From Thermoactinospora rubra (GTDB taxonomy: Bacteria; Actinomycetota; Actinomycetes; Streptosporangiales; Streptosporangiaceae): a stretch of 64,000 nt of DNA. Location: positions 390,755 to 454,754 of the forward strand of contig NZ_KZ084324.1 of NCBI RefSeq assembly GCF_002093975.1. The letters are read 5' to 3'. The notes beneath the pieces are model-generated. The model was not told the origin of the DNA. It did no database searches and saw only the letters and a list, made by a program, of their open reading frames with translations. Below are positions 15,899-23,414 of this stretch, piece by piece. Both the position numbers and the translations under genes were made by a program. Every line of letters begins with the position of its first letter. Position 1 is the stretch's first letter.

Positions 15899-15904
15899 AC
15901 GCTA
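15899..15904 (-). promoter_or_regulatory. -10 element of a predicted leaderless promoter (NmrA-like gene)
   Basis: TAGCGT on the minus strand, ending seven bases before the ATG at 15891. Confidence 0.55.
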
Positions 15905-15909
15905 GAACC

Positions 15910-16827
15910 TCAAGCTTTGTTGAGGTCAACTCCCGGGCGCACCTGGATGACGCCGTCGCCGCGGACCCGCGTCTGGAAGCACGGCTGGGGCGCGGTCGCC
16001 GGCCCGTGCTTGACCTTGCCGTCCCTCAGGCGGAACGTGCTGCCGTGCCACGGGCAGGTGACGCACGCCTCGCCGTCGACGACCGACACACGGCCCTGGT
16101 GCAGCGGCCCGGCCAGGTGCGAGCACCGGTCGGCCAGCACGCTCACGCTGTCGCCCTGGCGCAGCACGAACAGCTGGATGTAGCCCAGCCGCCTGGCGAC
16201 CGGCCGTCCCTCCGGCAGGTCGCGCAGCGGGCACAGGTCGTGCCAGCCGAGGGGCACCAGGTGCGCGACCTGCTCGGCGTGGTTGGCCCCGGCCGCCTGC
16301 CGGTAGGCCATGTGCCCGCCGAGGTACCCGCCGATCGACGCCAGGCCCAGCCCCGCCAGGGCGGTCAGCCGGCCGTTGCCGCCGCGCACCCGGGTCAGGA
16401 GCGAGGCCGTGAACAGCCCCAGCGCCGTCACGTTCGTCAGCATGTGGACGAAGCCGACGCGCTGCTGCTCGCGGTGGAGCGAGGACCAGTCGGTGAGGCC
16501 GGCCGCCGCGGTCGGGACGGCGCTGCCCACGCCCGCGGCCAGCAGGATACGCGCGGCGCGCGGGTCGACGTCGGTGAAGTCCAGCAGCGTGGCCGACGCC
16601 CAGCAGCCGAGGGGGACGAAGGCCATCGCCGGATGCAAGGGGTGGCCCGTGGGCACGCCGTGCAGCAGGTTGCGCAGCCGGCCCGGCCGGATCCTGTCTC
16701 GTACGGCTTTCGCCAGCACCCGGACGGGCCCGTCGAACGCCTTGGTCCGCTCGATCCGATCGGCGAGGTCGACCGGTCCGACGAGCCGCCGCAAGTGCCG
16801 TCGCGGTGCCTTTACTGTCTCCTCCAC
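15910..16827 (-). CDS. DUF2231 membrane domain fused to a Rieske [2Fe-2S] domain
   Basis: A 305-residue protein. The N-terminal two thirds is a DUF2231-type membrane region (GHPLHPAMAFVPLGCW, later GLTDWSSLHREQQRVGFVH) with about four hydrophobic segments and conserved histidines. The C-terminal third (about 200-300) is a Rieske domain whose ligands are intact: CSHLAGPL supplies Cys and His and CPWHGSTF the other Cys and His. It is therefore a membrane-anchored electron carrier; partners are unknown. The GTG start is set by TAGGGT six bases upstream. Confidence 0.88.
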   Translation of the reverse strand: MEETVKAPRRHLRRLVGPVDLADRIERTKAFDGPVRVLAKAVRDRIRPGRLRNLLHGVPTGHPLHPAMAFVPLGCWASATLLDFTDVDPRAARILLAAGVGSAVPTAAAGLTDWSSLHREQQRVGFVHMLTNVTALGLFTASLLTRVRGGNGRLTALAGLGLASIGGYLGGHMAYRQAAGANHAEQVAHLVPLGWHDLCPLRDLPEGRPVARRLGYIQLFVLRQGDSVSVLADRCSHLAGPLHQGRVSVVDGEACVTCPWHGSTFRLRDGKVKHGPATAPQPCFQTRVRGDGVIQVRPGVDLNKA

Positions 16828-16833
16828 GCCATG

Positions 16834-16839
16834 ACCCTA
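16834..16839 (-). promoter_or_regulatory. -10 element of a predicted leaderless promoter (DUF2231-Rieske gene)
   Basis: TAGGGT on the minus strand, ending six bases before the GTG at 16827. Confidence 0.55.
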
Positions 16840-16846
16840 CCCATCG

Positions 16847-17449
16847 TCACTCGGCAAGATGCCCCCGCATAACGGACAACCGCACCAACTCCCTGGCATA
16901 GGCCCCAAGTGACGGCGAACCCTGCTCAATGATCTCAACCTTTTCCAGCACCTGGTGGGCCTTCACCGAGTGGAGCCGCCAGGTCCCGCCGTCGTTGAGG
17001 TGATTGGCCAGGATCGGGGCGAGCCGGTCGAGAGCCTTGGCGAAGCGGGCCTCCGGCGTGACGCGGTCCTCGAACTCCTCCCACAGCCCGCGCAGCTGCG
17101 AGCCCTGCGGCTCGGGGAGCAGGGCGAAGATCCGGTCGGCGGCGGCGCGCTCGGCGTCCGCCTGCGCCGCCACCGCGAGCGGGTCGTAGATGAAGGTGTC
17201 CCCGGCGTCGATCTCGACCAGGTCGTGGACCAGCAGCATGGCGACGACGCGCGGGATGTCGGTGCCGGGCGGGGCGTGCTCGGCCAGCGCCATGGCCAGG
17301 AGCGCGACGTGCCAGGAATGCTCCGCGTCGTTCTCGCGCCGCGAGTCGTCCATGAGGTTGTTGCGGCGGATGACCCGCTTCAGCTTGTCGATCTCGACGG
17401 CGAAGGCGATCTGGGCGTGCAGGCGGTCCTGTTCCGGCGCGATTCTCAC
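16847..17449 (-). CDS. HD-domain phosphohydrolase (YfbR-like 5'-nucleotidase family)
   Basis: A 200-residue HD_3-type protein. Metal ligands are visible as His in ENDAEHSWHVALLA, the HD doublet in LLVHDLVEIDAGD and a later Asp in AKALDRLAPIL. The family removes phosphate from deoxynucleoside monophosphates. The longest frame begins with GTG at 17458, but that codon lies inside a TAAGGT hexamer. The in-frame GTG at 17449 is seven bases downstream of it and gives VRIAPEQDRLH, so I chose it as a leaderless start. Confidence 0.85.
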   Translation of the reverse strand: MRIAPEQDRLHAQIAFAVEIDKLKRVIRRNNLMDDSRRENDAEHSWHVALLAMALAEHAPPGTDIPRVVAMLLVHDLVEIDAGDTFIYDPLAVAAQADAERAAADRIFALLPEPQGSQLRGLWEEFEDRVTPEARFAKALDRLAPILANHLNDGGTWRLHSVKAHQVLEKVEIIEQGSPSLGAYARELVRLSVMRGHLAE

Positions 17450-17456
17450 GCGCGCC

Positions 17457-17462
17457 ACCTTA
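17457..17462 (-). promoter_or_regulatory. -10 element of a predicted leaderless promoter (HD gene)
   Basis: TAAGGT on the minus strand, ending seven bases before the GTG at 17449 and overlapping the longer alternative start. Confidence 0.5.
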
Positions 17463-17474
17463 GCCGCAGGATGA

Positions 17475-19568
17475 TCAGGACGTGGCGCGCACCCTCACGG
17501 GAACCCCGTTGAACACGGCGTTGCCGGACAATACGTCGATCATGGACTCGTCGGTCAGCGCGTTGGCGTTGACGCCCGCGTGGGCGGCGGCCACCCGCTG
17601 GCCGCCCGCGTGGCCCCAGCCGTGCGGCAGGCTGACGACGCCGGGCATGATCGCGTCGGTCGGCTCCAGCTCCACGGTCAGCTCCCCGGTCGCCGAGGTG
17701 ACCGTGGCCCTGCCGTCGAGCCCGAGCCTGGCCACGTCCGCCGGGTTGATCTGCAGCGTGCAGGTGTTGCTGCCGCCGACCAGCGTGGGCACGTTGTGCA
17801 TCCAGCTGTTGTTGGAGCGCAGGTGCCGCCGCCCGATGAGGACCATGTCCGGCGGCTCCTCTTCCAGCCCGGCCAGCAGCCGATCGACGTCCGCGAGCAG
17901 CTGCGGCGGCGCCAGCTCCACCTTGCCCGACTCGGTCTTGAGGATGCCGGGCAGCCGCGGCTGGAGCGGCCCCAGGTCGACGCCGTGCGGGTGGTCCAGC
18001 AACTCGCGCAGCGACAGGCCGTACGGGCCGAGCTTGAGCATCATGTCCAGCCGGCGCTCGGCGCCCGTCTCGCCCTCCAGCTCCAGGCCGGCCGCCCCGG
18101 GCGTCTGGCTGATGATGAACTCGTCCAGGTCGCCGTCGAGCCCCGAGGCGATCTTGGCCAGCCGTACCAGGATGTCCGCCTCCGACGGCCGGTCGCCCAG
18201 CGGCAGCGCGGGCCGCGAGTAGCGCGCGTAGTTCCGCACGGCGAAGCCGAGCAGCGCGAAGTCGAAGTGGCCGCTCTGCAGCACGCGCGGCGGCGGCAGG
18301 ATGACGTGGGCGTGCCTGGTCGTCTCGTTGAGGTAGGGGTCGACGGACACCATGAAGTCCAGCCGCCGCAGTGCCCGGTCCAGCCGCGTCCCGTTCGGCG
18401 CCGACAGCACCGGGTTGCCGGCGATCGTGATGAGCATCCTGACCTGGCCCTCGCCGGGCGTCTCGATCTCGTCGGCCAGGGTCGCCACGGGCAGCTCGCC
18501 GTTGGCCTCCGGCAGGCCCCGGACGCGGCTGGCCCACCGGCCCGTCCGGTACGGCTTGCGCCGCGGCCGGAACTCGGTGGCCGCCATCGGGAACATCGCC
18601 CCGCCGGGCCGGTCGAGGTTGCCGGTCAGCACGTTGAGCACGTCCACCAGCCATTGGGCGAGCGTGCCGTACTCCTGGGTGCAGGTGCCGATCCTGGCGT
18701 AGACGGCGGCCCGCTCCGCGGCGGCCAGCTCGCGGGCGAGCCGTACGATCACCTCGGCGGGCACGCCCGTGCGGCGGGCCACCAGGTCGGGCGGGAAGTG
18801 CTTGGCCTTCTCGCGGACCTCCTCCAGGCCGTTGACGTCGAGGTCCACCTTGGTCAGGCCCTCGGCGAACACCACGTGGACCAGGCCGAACAGCAGGTAG
18901 GCGTCGGTGCCGGGGCGGATGAAGTGATGCTCGTCGGCCCGTTCGGCGGTGCGGGTGCGGCGCGGGTCGACGACCACGAGCCTGCCGCCGCGGCTCCTGA
19001 GCGCCTTGATGCGGCCGGGGAAGTCCGGTGCGGTGCACAGCGAGCCGTTGGACTCCATGGGGTTCGCGCCGAGCATGAGCAGGTAGTCGGTGCGGTCCAG
19101 GTCGGGCACGGCGATCGTGAGGGGGTCGCCGAACATCAGGCCGCTGGCCACGTGCTTGGGCATCTGGTCGGCCGTGCTGGCGGAGTAGACGTTGCGGGTG
19201 CCGATCGCCTTGATGAGCGGTCCGGCGTACAGGGCTCCGGCCATGGTGTGGGCGTTGGGGTTGCCGAGGTAGACGGCGATCTGCTGCCGGTCGGTCACCT
19301 GGGCGAAGGCCCGCTCGACGACCTGGAAGGCCTCCTCCCAGCCGGCCTCCCGCCAGGTGTCGCCCTCTCGGATGAGCGGCGTGGTCAGCCGGTCGGGGTC
19401 CTCGTCCAGCCTGCCGAGGCTCGCGCCCTTGGGGCAGATGAATCCCCTGCTGAACGGATCGTCCTTGTCGCCCCTGACCGAGGTGACCCGGCCGTCGTCG
19501 TCCAGCGTCAGCGTCAGGCCGCAGACGGCCTCACAGAGCGGGCAGGTCCGGTGCACGGTCGTCGTCAT
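17475..19568 (-). CDS. Molybdopterin-dependent oxidoreductase, formate-dehydrogenase-like large subunit
   Basis: A 697-residue DMSO-reductase-family enzyme. The N-terminal [4Fe-4S] site has Cys9, Cys12, Cys16 (CPLCEAVC) and Cys45 (FICPKG). Molybdopterin-binding blocks include YLLMLGANPMESNG, VVVDPRRTRTAE and the C-terminal RSNNSWMHN and LPHGWGH. At the position where formate and nitrate enzymes carry the Cys or Sec metal ligand the sequence reads SASTADQMPK, with no cysteine. No small subunit, FdhD or cofactor gene is near, so electron partner and substrate are open. An AGGAGG-type site precedes the ATG. Confidence 0.9.
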   Translation of the reverse strand: MTTTVHRTCPLCEAVCGLTLTLDDDGRVTSVRGDKDDPFSRGFICPKGASLGRLDEDPDRLTTPLIREGDTWREAGWEEAFQVVERAFAQVTDRQQIAVYLGNPNAHTMAGALYAGPLIKAIGTRNVYSASTADQMPKHVASGLMFGDPLTIAVPDLDRTDYLLMLGANPMESNGSLCTAPDFPGRIKALRSRGGRLVVVDPRRTRTAERADEHHFIRPGTDAYLLFGLVHVVFAEGLTKVDLDVNGLEEVREKAKHFPPDLVARRTGVPAEVIVRLARELAAAERAAVYARIGTCTQEYGTLAQWLVDVLNVLTGNLDRPGGAMFPMAATEFRPRRKPYRTGRWASRVRGLPEANGELPVATLADEIETPGEGQVRMLITIAGNPVLSAPNGTRLDRALRRLDFMVSVDPYLNETTRHAHVILPPPRVLQSGHFDFALLGFAVRNYARYSRPALPLGDRPSEADILVRLAKIASGLDGDLDEFIISQTPGAAGLELEGETGAERRLDMMLKLGPYGLSLRELLDHPHGVDLGPLQPRLPGILKTESGKVELAPPQLLADVDRLLAGLEEEPPDMVLIGRRHLRSNNSWMHNVPTLVGGSNTCTLQINPADVARLGLDGRATVTSATGELTVELEPTDAIMPGVVSLPHGWGHAGGQRVAAAHAGVNANALTDESMIDVLSGNAVFNGVPVRVRATS

Positions 19569-19625
19569 CGCCCCTCCTGGGTTCGCAAGATGAACTCATC
19601 TTGGCGTGGATGGCGGGCTGGGGGA

Positions 19626-19655
19626 AGCCCCGGGGCCTCTGCGGCCTCCGGGGCT
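19626..19655 (-). terminator. Stem-loop terminator of the 20.3-kb hypothetical pair
   Basis: Eight-base arms AGCCCCGG and CCGGGGCT with inner GGCC pairs, located just past the stop of the 212-residue gene on the minus strand. Confidence 0.55.
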
Positions 19656-19669
19656 CGCTCTCACAGGGA

Positions 19670-20308
19670 TCACAGAGAGCTGAGGATCCTCGTGCGATCA
19701 GGCGGCTCCTCGGCGGACGCGGCGGTCACGGGCACCCAGCTCCCGCCGTACAGCCGCTCGAGGCCGGGGGCGAACACGCCCGGCGTCTCGTCGCGGCGCA
19801 CGATCTCCAGCAGCAGCACGTTGGACCACTTGCGGTGCCGGTAGACCCGCGCGGCCCTGGCGAAGCAGGCCGCCGCGAGCTCCGGCGCGTAGGCCTCGAA
19901 CTCCTCGGCCGAGATCCCGGCCCTGGTGAGGATGAGCGCCTTCTCCCCGGCCCGGCTCGGCGTGATCCACAGGACCAGCGGGATCCGGCCGGTGCTGGTG
20001 TGCATCGTCGTCTCCAGGCAGGTGCGCTGGATGCGGTGCCGGGAGATCACGCACCAGGCTCGGGCCGTGAACCAGTTGCGCCCGAACCGCGTGGCGGCGG
20101 GCACCGCCACCATCCCGGCCAGCGCGAGCAGGGAGCCCCACGAGCGCTGGTCGACGACGGTCAGCACCGCGACCGTGACCAGGGCGAGGGCGGCGAGCAG
20201 CAGCAGCTCGGTCCGCATCCGCCACAGGCGCGTCAGCGGCCCGGAGCCGCCCCGCGGCGGCTCGTAGGGCGGGTAGATCTGGTTGCGCGGGTTGCGTGGC
20301 GACGCCAT
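19670..20308 (-). CDS. Membrane protein of unknown function (212 aa)
   Basis: A basic, Pro-rich N-terminus precedes two hydrophobic segments (about 32-48 and 54-72: LLLLAALALVTVAVL, GSLLALAGMVAVPAA) and a cytoplasmic domain of about 130 residues. That domain contains SRHRIQRTCLETTMHTSTGRIP, WITPSRAGEKALILTRAGI and FARAARVYRHRKWSNVL. I do not recognise a family name. The start ATG lies one base after the stop of the small gene upstream, so the two are translationally coupled. It reads away from the HTH/DUF397 pair. A link to conjugative or mobile elements of actinomycetes is only a guess. Confidence 0.7.
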   Translation of the reverse strand: MASPRNPRNQIYPPYEPPRGGSGPLTRLWRMRTELLLLAALALVTVAVLTVVDQRSWGSLLALAGMVAVPAATRFGRNWFTARAWCVISRHRIQRTCLETTMHTSTGRIPLVLWITPSRAGEKALILTRAGISAEEFEAYAPELAAACFARAARVYRHRKWSNVLLLEIVRRDETPGVFAPGLERLYGGSWVPVTAASAEEPPDRTRILSSL

Positions 20309-20309
20309 C

Positions 20310-20519
20310 TCAGATCACCTCCTCCGGCACGCGGGCCTTGCGCTGGTCGAAGCGCGGGTCCCGGTAACGGCGTGACCCAAATCCGGTTTTCGTTACGGTC
20401 CAGCCGCGCCGGTGGGCGAACTCGTCGGGTTCCATGCAGATCTCCCGATCGGCCCACGCGATGAGTTCCCGGATCCAGGACTTGAATCGGCTGAGCCCCT
20501 TGGTACCTTGTGGGTACAT
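20310..20519 (-). CDS. Small basic hypothetical protein (69 aa) coupled to the membrane protein
   Basis: A 69-residue protein starting MYPQGTKGLSRFKSWI, with an N-terminal helix and the motif RRGWTVTKTGFGSRRYRDPRFD, a pattern I recall from small actinomycete proteins without known function. The ATG at 20519 is preferred over that at 20540 because AAAGGGG lies six bases before it. It is followed after one base by the 212-residue membrane-protein gene, forming a two-gene unit. Confidence 0.65.
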   Translation of the reverse strand: MYPQGTKGLSRFKSWIRELIAWADREICMEPDEFAHRRGWTVTKTGFGSRRYRDPRFDQRKARVPEEVI

Positions 20520-20854
20520 AGAAGACCCCTTTCGCGGCATTACTTAAGGTGGGCTTCTCAAGCCGGGTCGCTGGCTGATGGCTCGGACGTCGTGGGTGGC
20601 AGCCCTTGGACGACGCCGGGCGACCAGTCGGCGGCTCGGCTTTTTCGCGGGTCTGTGCGGCGAAACCTCCTCCCTGCGGGGCGGTGCGTATGGGTTCGAC
20701 GGCGCCGTTGCCGGGAGGGCGGGAGGCCGGGGAACTCGGGACCGGTTCGCAGGTGACCTTGGCCTCCTGGCCTGATGGTCCCCCGGAGTTCTTCTTGCTG
20801 CAAGTCTCAGAGCAAGAGAAAATTTGAATTTCTTCGCACGTTGCGATGCCGATT

Positions 20855-20873
20855 GTCGTGCAACTTGCACGAC
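20855..20873. promoter_or_regulatory. Perfect 19-bp dyad, candidate operator 1 of the HTH regulator
   Basis: Arms GTCGTGCAA and TTGCACGAC around a single central C. The core TGCAACTTGCA (20859-20869) recurs in complementary form 82 bases downstream. Confidence 0.6.
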
Positions 20874-20912
20874 ATGGGCGTTTCCTGGGGTTACGCTGCT
20901 GTAACGCGACGA

Positions 20913-20945
20913 TTGCATGAGGGTCCGGCAACTATGCTCATGCAA
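20913..20945. promoter_or_regulatory. Hairpin-forming inverted repeat upstream of the HTH gene
   Basis: TTGCATGAG (20913-20921) and CTCATGCAA (20937-20945) are perfect inverted repeats with a 15-base spacer; the right arm overlaps candidate operator 2. Confidence 0.5.
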
Positions 20946-20951
20946 GTTGCA
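20941..20951. promoter_or_regulatory. Candidate operator 2 (TGCAAGTTGCA)
   Basis: An 11-base dyad identical to the core of operator 1 read on the other strand. It lies just upstream of the possible -10 TAATAT (20955-20960), where bound protein would block RNA polymerase. Confidence 0.55.
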
Positions 20952-21037
20952 GTGTAATATGAGCCGCGTGGCCCGAATCGGCGGGCCCAAACGATCCTCT
21001 GCGGCTACACCTTCATTCCCTGTGAGGAGGGGAGCGG

Positions 21038-21898
21038 GTGGCACGTAAACCGGCCAGTCCGACTGTCCGTCGGCTCAAGCTGGGACAGGAGTTGCGCCTG
21101 CTCCGGGAGCGTAACAACCTCACGGGGACGATGGTGGCCAGACGGCTGGGCTGGTCGCCCAGCAAGGTCAGCAGGATCGAGTCCTCCAAGACCATGCCCA
21201 GCGCCGCGGACATCGAGGCGCTGGCCCGCGTGTTCTCCGCCGACGACGACAAGCTCGAGGAGCTGCTGTCGTTGCTCCGCGACGCGGACCAGCGGGGGTG
21301 GTGGGAGGACTATGAAGGCTCCTTGCCGGAGGAGACCATAACGCTCTTCGGCCTGGAGGCGGAGGCGATCGCGCACCGGAGCTGGGAACCCCAGGTGGTG
21401 TCGGGACTTCTCCAGACAGACGATTACGCCCGCGGGGTCATCGAGGCCTCCCGGGCGATCTCGCGCATCACCCAGACGGGTGTCCGCAAGAGGGTGGAAG
21501 CCCGTCTTGATCGCCAGCAGTATGTGCTGCACCGTCCGGAGCCACCGGAGATGATCGTGGTGATGGACGAGTCGGTCTTATTGCGGCGGATCGGGGACCC
21601 TGCCGTGATGCGCGAGCAGCTTGGACATCTGCTCGAGGTGTCCGTGCTGCCCCACGTGAGCATCCAGGTCCTCCCCCTGGACGGAGAGCATCCGATCAAC
21701 ACCGGGGGTTTCATCCACCTGAGCTTCGCAGACCTCGACGACGCGCTCTACCTGGAGTCCCTCTATGGCGGGCGCATCGTCGAAGATCTCGAGCTGGTGG
21801 CGGACTACGAGCTCGCGTTCGAGCAACTCCGCTCGGCGGCGCTGTCGGAGGACGAGTCTCGCATCCTCATCCAGCGTCGCCTCATGCAGTGGCGCTAG
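21038..21898 (+). CDS. HTH (XRE) transcriptional regulator with DUF5753 domain
   Basis: A 286-residue regulator. An N-terminal helix-turn-helix (about 12-70: LRLLRERNNLTGTMVARRLGWSP begins at residue 20; SKVSRIESSK is the recognition part) is followed by the DUF5753 domain (about 100-280; GLLQTDDYARGVIEA, VVMDESVLLRRIG, VSIQVLPLDGEHP). The architecture is that of WhiJ- and Scr1-like regulators of streptomycetes, which pair with DUF397 proteins, as here. GTG start with GGAGGGG upstream. It probably controls its own promoter through the dyads at 20855-20951. Confidence 0.92.
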   Translation: MARKPASPTVRRLKLGQELRLLRERNNLTGTMVARRLGWSPSKVSRIESSKTMPSAADIEALARVFSADDDKLEELLSLLRDADQRGWWEDYEGSLPEETITLFGLEAEAIAHRSWEPQVVSGLLQTDDYARGVIEASRAISRITQTGVRKRVEARLDRQQYVLHRPEPPEMIVVMDESVLLRRIGDPAVMREQLGHLLEVSVLPHVSIQVLPLDGEHPINTGGFIHLSFADLDDALYLESLYGGRIVEDLELVADYELAFEQLRSAALSEDESRILIQRRLMQWR

Positions 21899-21967
21899 CT
21901 GCCACGAAGCGGTGACCGGCACCAATGGGGCTGTCGGCCCGCTTTTCACTATAAGGAAAACAGTCAG

Positions 21968-22186
21968 ATGGAAAACGGAATCGACTGGCGGAAGAGCCGT
22001 CGTTGCAACGGCAGCTCCGCGTGCGTGGAATTCGCGCAGCTCGCCGACGGCAACGTCGCGATCAGGGACAGCAAGCAGCAGGACGGACCGGTCCTGGTCT
22101 TCACTCCGGAGGAGTGGGAGGCGTTCACGGCAGGTGTCCGTGACGGCGAGTTCGATCTCCCCGTGCTGCAGCCTTCGGCCGGGTAA
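21968..22186 (+). CDS. DUF397 domain protein
   Basis: A 72-residue single-domain protein with the family pattern WRKSRRCNGSSACVEFA, then NVAIRDSKQQDGPVL and FTPEEWEAFTAGV. DUF397 proteins are the near-constant partners of DUF5753 regulators. Genetic work on whiJ-type loci suggests they modulate the DNA-binding protein, and a toxin-antitoxin-like role has been proposed. AAGGAAAAC precedes the ATG. It follows the regulator after 69 bases and is closed by a strong terminator, so the two form an operon. Confidence 0.9.
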   Translation: MENGIDWRKSRRCNGSSACVEFAQLADGNVAIRDSKQQDGPVLVFTPEEWEAFTAGVRDGEFDLPVLQPSAG

Positions 22187-22246
22187 GCGGCCATCCGCCT
22201 TCGGCCCGAGCCCGGTGGACGGGCCTGCGGCCGCGTAGTGTCCAGC

Positions 22247-22279
22247 CGATCGCGGCGGCTTCCGAAACCGCCGCGATCG
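22247..22279 (+). terminator. Rho-independent-type terminator after DUF397
   Basis: Perfect 12-base arms CGATCGCGGCGG and CCGCCGCGATCG with a 9-base loop, followed by TATCCTTTGT. Confidence 0.75.
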
Positions 22280-22325
22280 TATCCTTTGTCCCCTGTTTGA
22301 CCCGGGCATGGCATGCTCATTGCCT

Positions 22326-23396
22326 ATGAGACTTCGCCGTCCCCTCGCGGTCGTAGCCCTCGCCGTCCTGTCCGCCTGCTCGCCCGCCGAGTCGCAGCCG
22401 CAGGCCAAGGCGCTCGGCCAGAGCTCGATCCCCCCGATCGAGCAGGACAAGGCGGAGCAGGAGGCCAGGCCGTACACCATCGCCTTCGGCGGGGACGTGC
22501 ACTTCGAGGGCGCGTTGCGGGCCCGGCTGAGCGAGCCGCGGACGGCGCTCGGGCCGATCGCCAAGGTGCTCGGCCGGGCCGACCTGGCGGTCGTCAACCT
22601 GGAGACGGCGATCACCACGGGCGGCACGCCCGCGCCCGGCAAGCAGTTCACCTTCCGCGCCCCCGCCTCGGCGCTGACCGCGCTCAAGGCCGCCGGCGTC
22701 GACGTCGCCTCCATGGCCAACAACCACGGCATGGACTACATGGAGACCGGCCTGGCCGACTCCCTGGCGGCCATCAGGAAGAGCCGGTTCCCGGTGATCG
22801 GCGTCGGCAAGGACGACGACGAGGCCTACAAGCCCTTCCGCAAGACCGTCAACGGCAACAAGGTCGCGATCATCGGCGCCACCCAGGTGCTGGACGCCGA
22901 GTTCATCCAGTCCTGGAGCGCGGGCCCGGACAAGCCCGGCCTCGCCTCGGCCAAGGACGAGCCCCGCCTCCTGCAGGCGGTACGGCAGGCGCGCAAGACC
23001 TCAGACACGGTGATCGTCTACCTCCACTGGGGCACGGAACGGCAGGGCTGCCCCAACCCCGCCCAGCTCTCGCTCGCCCCCAAGCTGATCAAGGCGGGCG
23101 CGGACGTCGTGGTCGGCGGCCACGCCCACCAGTTACTCGGCAGCGGCTACCTGAAGGGCGCCTACGTCAACTACGGCCTGGGCAACTTCGTCTTCTACAA
23201 CTTCGGCCCCGTCACCGGCCGCACCGGCGTGCTGACGCTGACGATCAAGGGGCGCAAGGTGCTCAAGGACGTCTGGACGCCCGCCGTGATCCAGAGCCCC
23301 GGCCTGCCGATCCCGCTCCAGGGGCAGGCCGCCCGCCAGGCCGTCGCCGACTGGAAGGCGCTGCGCGGCTGTGCGGGGCTGGCCGCCAAGCCGTGA
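22326..23396 (+). CDS. CapA-family (PGA_cap) metallophosphatase-like lipoprotein
   Basis: A 356-residue lipoprotein: signal MRLRRPLAVVALAVLSAC, lipid-modified Cys in the lipobox VLSAC. The rest is the CapA/PGA_cap calcineurin-like fold, with metal-site motifs FGGDVHFEG, VVNLETAIT, MANNHGMDY, VYLHWGTE and VVGGHAHQ all present. CapA proteins take part in poly-gamma-glutamate capsule export or retention in Bacillus; actinomycete members are mostly unstudied and no capB/capC is near. The ATG at 22326 is favoured over 22308 because the signal peptide begins there. Confidence 0.85.
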   Translation: MRLRRPLAVVALAVLSACSPAESQPQAKALGQSSIPPIEQDKAEQEARPYTIAFGGDVHFEGALRARLSEPRTALGPIAKVLGRADLAVVNLETAITTGGTPAPGKQFTFRAPASALTALKAAGVDVASMANNHGMDYMETGLADSLAAIRKSRFPVIGVGKDDDEAYKPFRKTVNGNKVAIIGATQVLDAEFIQSWSAGPDKPGLASAKDEPRLLQAVRQARKTSDTVIVYLHWGTERQGCPNPAQLSLAPKLIKAGADVVVGGHAHQLLGSGYLKGAYVNYGLGNFVFYNFGPVTGRTGVLTLTIKGRKVLKDVWTPAVIQSPGLPIPLQGQAARQAVADWKALRGCAGLAAKP

Positions 23397-23402
23397 ACCG
23401 GC

Positions 23403-23408
23403 TAGTTT
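23403..23408 (+). promoter_or_regulatory. -10 element of a predicted leaderless promoter (hydrolase gene)
   Basis: TAGTTT ends six bases before the GTG at 23415. Confidence 0.5.
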
Positions 23409-23414
23409 TGGACT

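Larger units (their letters stand above)
20541..21037. other. Non-coding regulatory region between divergent gene pairs
   Basis: About 500 bases without a credible gene. Open frames here have no ribosome site or homology. The right half is locally AT-richer (20815-20960) and holds several dyads: 20855-20873, GTTAC/GTAAC at 20890-20905, a 9-base-arm hairpin at 20913-20945 and TGCAAGTTGCA at 20941-20951. A TAATAT hexamer at 20955-20960 may be the -10 of the HTH gene. Confidence 0.7.

Noticed and set aside
17580..19844. A 754-codon plus-strand frame opposite the molybdopterin enzyme
   Set aside because: Antisense shadow, His/Arg/Gly-rich; the minus-strand enzyme has all expected motifs.
20690..20705. 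GGTTCGAC resembling a tRNA T-loop
   Set aside because: No acceptor stem, anticodon arm or D-arm could be paired around it.
20541..21037. Several 60-80-codon frames as possible small genes
   Set aside because: No ribosome site or leaderless hexamer at their starts, no recognisable motif, and they overlap the dyads of the regulatory region.
19569..22280. Integrated mobile element
   Set aside because: The gene types are found in actinomycete accessory regions, but no integrase, transposase, tRNA or flanking direct repeat was seen.
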